A stretch of DNA of 64,000 nucleotides, taken from contig NC_019757.1 of NCBI RefSeq assembly GCF_000317535.1, forward strand, positions 3,364,501-3,428,500, read 5' to 3'. The number at the start of each line of letters is the position of its first letter. The stretch's first letter is position 1. The position numbers and the translations under genes are program-made. Source of the DNA: Cylindrospermum stagnale PCC 7417 (GTDB taxonomy: Bacteria; Cyanobacteriota; Cyanobacteriia; Cyanobacteriales; Nostocaceae). Positions 59,367 to 64,000 of this stretch are shown here, in pieces. The notes beneath the pieces are model-generated. The model saw only the letters and a list, made by a program, of their open reading frames with translations, was not told where the DNA came from and searched no databases.

Positions 59367-60491
59367 TTAAGTGTGCTTTGGTAGTTGCACTGTGAATACA
59401 CTGCCTTTGCCGATTTCAGAAGTAACTTCAATTGTGCCACCGTGTGCTTCTACAATGCGGCGCGATAGATGCAGTCCCAAGCCACTACCTGAGCGTTTAT
59501 TTTTACCTTGACGAAACCGCTCAAAAATTGTTGCTTGGTCTTCGGCAGCTATCCCATACCCTGTATCTGCAACTTCAATTGTGACTCCATCTTTATTGGT
59601 AGCGGTGGCTGAGGTTTCAAAAATGCGGACTTCTATAGCGCCTGTGTCTGTAAACTTGATGGCATTACCGATTAAGTTGTTCAAAACTCGTCGCAGTTCT
59701 AGATGATCACCCAAGACTACACCAGCATTGTCTCCCAGTTCATCTAACAAAGAAGTGTCTATTTTCAAAGTCAAGCTTTTCTCATTTGCTAGAGGAGTTA
59801 GTTCACTAACTACTTCTTGAGCTATCTGGGGTAAATTACAGTCCTCCCAATTTAAGGTCTTTTTGCCTGCCTCGAAACGATAGACTTCTAGTAAGGTATT
59901 GACCATTTGCATCAAATTTTGGTTACTGCGAATCATCACAGTGATCGCTTGTTTCATTTCCGGCGAAATTTTGCAAAAGGTTTCTTGCTCAAATAAAGCA
60001 AGCATGCGATCGGCAGCTACTAAGGGTGTTCGCAAATCGTGAGTCAGACGAGATACAAAGTCTTCCCGTTGGCGTGTCATCTTTTGTTGTTCGTCGATAC
60101 TGTGCTTTAAACGCAGCAGCGATCGCACCCTGGCCAACAATTCATCTGTATCAAATGGTTTACGAATAAAATCGTCGGCGCCACCATCCAAGCCTTCAAC
60201 AACGCTAGATTCATGAAAGGCAGTGATCAACAAAATCGGAATATAGTTGAGGTCGGGATTGTTGCGAATTCGACGTGTCACTTCGTAACCGTCCATCCCT
60301 GGCATCATCACATCGAGCAGAATCAAATCGGGTGGAGATTGTTGTACCTGTTGCAAAGCCGCTGCACCATCTGTTACCAACTCAATTTCATAGCCTTCAC
60401 TCTCTAAAATTGTTTGCACCAAAATTAGATTATCTCTAGTATCATCAACGGCGAGGATACGGTCAATCTTAGAATTTTTAACAACAGACAT
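59367..60491 (-). CDS. Receiver-histidine kinase hybrid protein
   Basis: 374 residues. N-terminal receiver (AVDDTRDN, phosphoacceptor in LILLDVMMPGMDG, KPF) joined to a kinase core: H-box SRLTHDLRTPLVAADRM, N-box NNLIGNAIKFTD, G1 EVADTGYGI, G2 GSGLGLHLS. All catalytic motifs are intact. The REC-first arrangement lets an upstream kinase control its autokinase activity. It is 34 bp downstream of the similar gene at 60526-61857, probably cotranscribed. Confidence 0.94.
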   Translation of the reverse strand: MSVVKNSKIDRILAVDDTRDNLILVQTILESEGYEIELVTDGAAALQQVQQSPPDLILLDVMMPGMDGYEVTRRIRNNPDLNYIPILLITAFHESSVVEGLDGGADDFIRKPFDTDELLARVRSLLRLKHSIDEQQKMTRQREDFVSRLTHDLRTPLVAADRMLALFEQETFCKISPEMKQAITVMIRSNQNLMQMVNTLLEVYRFEAGKKTLNWEDCNLPQIAQEVVSELTPLANEKSLTLKIDTSLLDELGDNAGVVLGDHLELRRVLNNLIGNAIKFTDTGAIEVRIFETSATATNKDGVTIEVADTGYGIAAEDQATIFERFRQGKNKRSGSGLGLHLSRRIVEAHGGTIEVTSEIGKGSVFTVQLPKHT

Positions 60492-60525
60492 GATTTATCA
60501 ACTTTTGGAAGTAACTTAAAGTAAT

Positions 60526-61857
60526 CTATAGTTTAATATGAGGATACCCCATTGGTGCTTTGCTAGCTTGAGATGGAGACTGATGAGGATTCTGGGCAGA
60601 ACAGAAAATATCTTCATCATCCAAATCTAAAGCCGAACCATTGACCGCTATAGTCGGTAATGTGATTTGACGTGGTAACTCAATCTTAAACATTGAACCC
60701 ACCCCCAATTGACTTTCGAGTAATATCTTACCCCCCATCATTCGCACCAGGGAATTAATAATAGCCAAACCTAAACCTGTGCCAGGATATTTGCGGGTGA
60801 TACTCTGATCAACTTGCCGAAACGCTTCAAAAATATGTTTGAAATCTCTTGGAGATATGCCAATTCCTGTATCCCGAACAGCAATTGTCACTTGATTTGG
60901 CATCTCTTTCACCTCAATCCAAATACTCCCAGATTCTGTAAATTTAACCGCGTTGGAGAGTAAGTTAACTAAAATCTGACGCACACGCACTGGGTCATTA
61001 AACACTAGAGTATTTTGCAAGTCTGTTTGTACTAGTAAAGACAACTTTTTTGCTTCAGCTAGAGAACGGATTTCAGATACCGTAGTATTTATCACCTTAG
61101 GCAAATCAAAAATTTCTGGTTTTAACTCTAATTGTTCAGCCTCCAATTTAGAAAAATCGAGAACTTCGTTGAGCAACATCAGTAAATGCTTACTATTATT
61201 TAAGATTCGCTCTACCATGTCTGCTTGCTGATGAGTCAATTGACCAAACTTGGGACGCAATAATATTTGTGAAAAACCAATAATGGCATTCATGGGAGTC
61301 CGCAACTCATGAGATATGGTTGCCAAGAACTGTGACTTGAGCCGCGATGCTTCCAATAGCTTCAAATTTTGTAACTGAATTTGTTGCTGTTGTTTTTCCA
61401 ATTCTTGATTCTTCCGAATCAGCTGCTCATGACTTTCTCTCAGCTGCTGATTTGCCAAAGCCGCTTTCATTTCCGCCCTATGTAACCGAATTGCATTTCG
61501 CAGAATCTGTGCCAAAGTTTCTGATGTTACCCTAGATTTAGATAGATAGTCTGTAGCACCAGCTTTCATCAATTCGACAGCAACTTGTTCATCTCCTTGA
61601 TTCGTCAGGATGACTAAAGGAACTTTGATTTCTGAAGAGCGTAGCTTGTGGATTATGGTTAAGCCATCTTGGTCTGGTAAGCGATAGTCGAGGAAAACGC
61701 AGTCATAGGTATTATTTCCCAGGGCAGAGATGGCATCGTTGCCGTCGCCTACCTCAGTCAATTCCATGCGAACACCTGCTTTAGTCAGGGCGCTACGCAC
61801 TGCCATGCGATCTACTTCGTCATCGTCTACAACCAAAATTTTCAGCGTCTCTTCCAT
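60526..61857 (-). CDS. Receiver-histidine kinase hybrid protein
   Basis: 443 residues. Receiver (VVDDDEVDRMAV, CVFLDYRLPDQDG, SKSR), a coiled-coil linker (LANQQLRESHEQLIRKNQEL), H-box ATISHELRTPMNAIIGFSQ, N-box NLLSNAVKFTES, VRDTGIGI, GTGLGLAIIN, and a ~45-residue C-terminal tail. The receiver output Lys is in a TDYLSKSRV context. First gene of the two-gene unit. Confidence 0.94.
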   Translation of the reverse strand: MEETLKILVVDDDEVDRMAVRSALTKAGVRMELTEVGDGNDAISALGNNTYDCVFLDYRLPDQDGLTIIHKLRSSEIKVPLVILTNQGDEQVAVELMKAGATDYLSKSRVTSETLAQILRNAIRLHRAEMKAALANQQLRESHEQLIRKNQELEKQQQQIQLQNLKLLEASRLKSQFLATISHELRTPMNAIIGFSQILLRPKFGQLTHQQADMVERILNNSKHLLMLLNEVLDFSKLEAEQLELKPEIFDLPKVINTTVSEIRSLAEAKKLSLLVQTDLQNTLVFNDPVRVRQILVNLLSNAVKFTESGSIWIEVKEMPNQVTIAVRDTGIGISPRDFKHIFEAFRQVDQSITRKYPGTGLGLAIINSLVRMMGGKILLESQLGVGSMFKIELPRQITLPTIAVNGSALDLDDEDIFCSAQNPHQSPSQASKAPMGYPHIKL

Positions 61858-62939
61858 CGGTTTTTATTTTCGCTGCCAAACATAGGTTGATGTATAGCAT
61901 TTGTATTTACAAACTATCAAACTAAACAATTTGCAATATTTGGGACTTTATTGACTCAGGAATTTTGCACATTGAGCGCTGTTATCATCCCCACCAAGTT
62001 AGCTAAGGTTGCAGCTTTTAGGGTATATCCAGCAACATTTAAGTTGTCAGTTTCTCCGCTCATGGCTAATTACTTTAGAGTAATTAGCAATTAGCAATCT
62101 GAACATGATCTGCTGTCAAAACAGCCTGAGTCAATCTAGAGTAAAATAAAATACTTTATCTAGCTCAAGACAATTGTAATTGAGTGGGCGAGTACCCGTC
62201 CTCAGCCATTAGTGAGAGTTGCATACAAACATTGGTACCAGAAGCTTGAGCAGTTTTACTCATCCAGGTAAATTTGAATGTGCTAACTACACCTACTGGT
62301 GAATTTAAAGTAATCAGATCTGATTGCGTTTCAACGATTTTTTTGTCGATCGCTCAACCAATGCTATTAGTGTCTGTGTGCTTACTGGATTAATATGTCT
62401 ATATTAATACAATATTTTGCTCATAAATAGAGTAAATACTTAGGCTATCACCTTCTGCGGCAAATTTAGTCGCTAGTGGTTTTCCCTTAGTGAATTTACT
62501 AATACCATAGTCCCTCTGATTTCCGGCCCTGAGGATGCCATTTTGCTCGATTTGCTTCAAGATGACTCCCCAAGCTTGCTCTGTTGCTCCTAAGGCAGCT
62601 TTGACCCGGTTTAATTTTTTCATTCGCGTGAACTTTTTCAAAGCTTTGGATAAGATAATATTAAAAATTAATCTTGATGAATGTAGGCTGAGTCATGACA
62701 AAGGAGTGGTAGGGTTTCGTGTTCGTTTCCATATTTCATATTTTTTCAGAAAATAGCCATATACCTCCAGCTAGATTTTTACCTCTATCTAATATGAAAA
62801 AAAAGTAATATTGTTATTTCTATCGGTGGATGCATATTGGGTAAAACATCATCTATCTTTAGTTTGGGAAAATAAAAAAAGGCACTTACAAAAGGTCATA
62901 ATTTGCAGAGATGCGATCAGGTAAGCGTGGGTGTAGCCA
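61858..62939. other. Intergenic region between two signalling loci
   Basis: About 1.1 kb. One minus-strand frame, 62399-62641 (internal ATG at 62623, KLNRVKAALGATEQAWGVIL), has protein-like composition but no ribosome-binding site and no recognisable family, so at most it is a gene remnant. Otherwise nothing is recognised. Confidence 0.5.
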
Positions 62940-63662
62940 ATGAGTGAAATTAGTATTCTTTTAATTGAAGATCATGATTTAACCAGAATGGGACTAAGGG
63001 CTGCATTACAGTCTCACAGCGGTTTGAGAGTTATTGGTGAAGCGGCGAATGCCACTCAAGGACTCAAACTTTTGGAAACTACGAAGCCAGATGTGGCGGT
63101 GGTGGATATTGGACTGCCGGACATGGACGGTATTGAACTCACCCGCAAGTTTAGACGCTACCAAGCTGAAACCGGACAATCGGCAACCAAGATTCTCATC
63201 CTGACAATGGATCACACAGAAGATGCAGTCCTGGCAGCTTTCGCGGCGGGGGCAGATTCTTATTATATGAAAGAGACAAGCATCAATAAATTAACGGAGG
63301 CAATACAAGCAACTTACAATGGTAACTCTTGGATTGATCCAGCGATCGCCAACGTCGTCTTGCGGAAGATGCGGCTGGGTATACCAGGAGATAACCAACC
63401 GTCTGATAAGCCGAAGACTGTAAAAATTGAGGCGCTGGCGACTGAATACGAGCAAGTTTTAGAAACCTACCCCCTGACTCAACGAGAACTGGAAATTTTA
63501 GAGTTGATAGTCGCTGGGTGCAGCAATGGACAAATCGCTGAAAAACTCTATATTACTGTCGGGACGGTCAAAACCCATGTTCGCAACATTTTGAATAAAC
63601 TCTGTGCGGATGACCGTACTCAAGCTGCTGTTCGTGCTTTGCGTTCTGGGCTAGTAGCATAG
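62940..63662 (+). CDS. NarL/LuxR-type response regulator
   Basis: 240 residues. Receiver 1-~125 with IEDHD, phosphoacceptor in VAVVDIGLPDMDG and Lys in YYMKET. LuxR-type helix-turn-helix at ~175-235: LTQRELEILELIVAGCSNGQIAEKLYIT then VGTVKTHVRNILNKL. It is a DNA-binding regulator activated by phosphorylation. No partner kinase is adjacent on the same strand; the hybrid kinases upstream on the minus strand are candidates. Confidence 0.94.
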   Translation: MSEISILLIEDHDLTRMGLRAALQSHSGLRVIGEAANATQGLKLLETTKPDVAVVDIGLPDMDGIELTRKFRRYQAETGQSATKILILTMDHTEDAVLAAFAAGADSYYMKETSINKLTEAIQATYNGNSWIDPAIANVVLRKMRLGIPGDNQPSDKPKTVKIEALATEYEQVLETYPLTQRELEILELIVAGCSNGQIAEKLYITVGTVKTHVRNILNKLCADDRTQAAVRALRSGLVA

Positions 63663-63725
63663 CTAGATAAAAAGAAGAACCAGACAAGAAATTTTTGCTG
63701 TTACGAAGAAGAATCCCACTGCGTT

Positions 63726-63830
63726 ATCCTAATTCCCTTTAATTATGAAACTTCATTAGCTCCTCCCAACCCCCCAGGATTTGGGGGGCTAAGATAAATC
63801 ATCTGCATCACACTTTAAGAGCAACGGTAT
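63726..63830. mobile_element. MITE-like element, family B, copy 2
   Basis: 105 bp in reverse orientation to the copy at 7526-7629: the complement starts ATACCGTTGCTCTTAAA and ends CTAATTCCC..GGAT-like, with the common core GATTTATCTTAGCCCCCC. Confidence 0.7.
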
Positions 63831-63847
63831 TCAGCAGTGGGGGGATT

Positions 63848-64000
63848 TTAAGTCAGTCGTTCCTGCAAACAGTCAGCAATACGTCTGGCTGCGCCTGGAT
63901 AACCCATTCGCTGTACACCATTTTCGGCAATAATTTGCAAGCTGTCGGGATGTTTCAGCAAAGATTGCACCACTTGCGCCACTTTCACTGGTTGGTCTAC
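63848..64000 (-). CDS. Lipid-A-disaccharide-synthase-related glycosyltransferase, C-terminal end
   Basis: The last 50 codons of a minus-strand gene whose body lies beyond the right edge; stop TAA at 63848-63850. The C-terminal sequence HPDSLQIIAENGVQRMGYPG, then AARRIADCL, resembles the end of the cyanobacterial lipid-A-disaccharide synthase-related glycosyltransferases. Only the tail is visible, so the identification is tentative. Confidence 0.55.
   Translation of the reverse strand, partial: VDQPVKVAQVVQSLLKHPDSLQIIAENGVQRMGYPGAARRIADCLQERLT

Noticed and set aside
62399-62641. 80-codon minus-strand frame
   Set aside because: The composition is somewhat protein-like, but there is no ribosome-binding site or recognised family; possibly a remnant.

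Overview
The window comes from a heterocyst-forming, Nostoc-like cyanobacterium. The evidence is the many GCGATCGC (HIP1) octamers, photosynthetic electron-transfer genes (cytochrome c6, plastocyanin, cytochrome c550 PsbV), heptameric short tandem repeats, 20-30 bp dispersed repeats, MITE-like inverted-repeat elements, and a very long tRNA array of the kind known from Anabaena/Nostoc. No CRISPR array, rRNA or intact transposase gene was seen.

Layout. 0-2.3 kb: the 5' part of a TPR protein followed by repeat-rich DNA. 2.3-8.2 kb: WGR protein, AMIN/beta-lactamase-like hydrolase, PurT, pentapeptide protein, a 33-codon membrane ORF and Hsp20. 8.5-11.5 kb: an AAA ATPase / R2K-like ATP-grasp / Nudix operon behind a promoter whose -10 lies inside a perfect palindrome. 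11.6-18.5 kb: a PLP ammonia-lyase, stress genes (low-temperature-induced-like, Dps, ChaB-domain, GlsB/YeaQ), KptA and an aromatic amino-acid permease. 18.6-21.06 kb: 26 tRNA units, all on the minus strand, several degenerate, truncated or interrupted by small repeats. 21.5-26 kb: polysaccharide deacetylase plus a small group of nuclease-like genes. 26.6-35.1 kb: an unusual histidine kinase, SRPBCC protein, tRNA-Glu, Na+/H+ antiporter, a diheme-cytochrome-b-like protein, lipase and a TonB-like protein. 35.2-37.7 kb: petJ, petE, psbV. 37.9-47.1 kb: a sugar ABC transporter operon split by about 6 kb of opposite-strand genes (AAA ATPase, alpha/beta hydrolase, PD-(D/E)XK-like nuclease, two paralogous small proteins). 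47-57 kb: MFS transporter, accD, prepilin peptidase, leuB, MscS channel and an ABC exporter. 57-58.2 kb: an EF-Ts gene not linked to rpsB. 58.9-63.7 kb: two-component signalling genes. The window ends in a lipid-A-disaccharide-synthase-like gene.

Most interesting signals. (1) The tRNA array and the orphan EF-Ts gene, 36 kb apart, each have an upstream minus-strand promoter of form TTGACA-N17-TARTAT, and both promoters carry the same 11-bp-spaced direct repeat of TGTARTAT. The AAA/ATP-grasp/Nudix operon has the same half-site arranged as an inverted repeat over its -10. This suggests a shared regulon, plausibly for translational stress. (2) Three tRNAs with leucine anticodons have short class I bodies with no long variable arm. 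Two tRNAs (Trp, Asp) have 20-30 nt dispersed repeats inserted in their T-loops. (3) The nuclease plus twin small-protein operon inside the split sugar-transporter operon is a candidate undescribed defence or conflict module.
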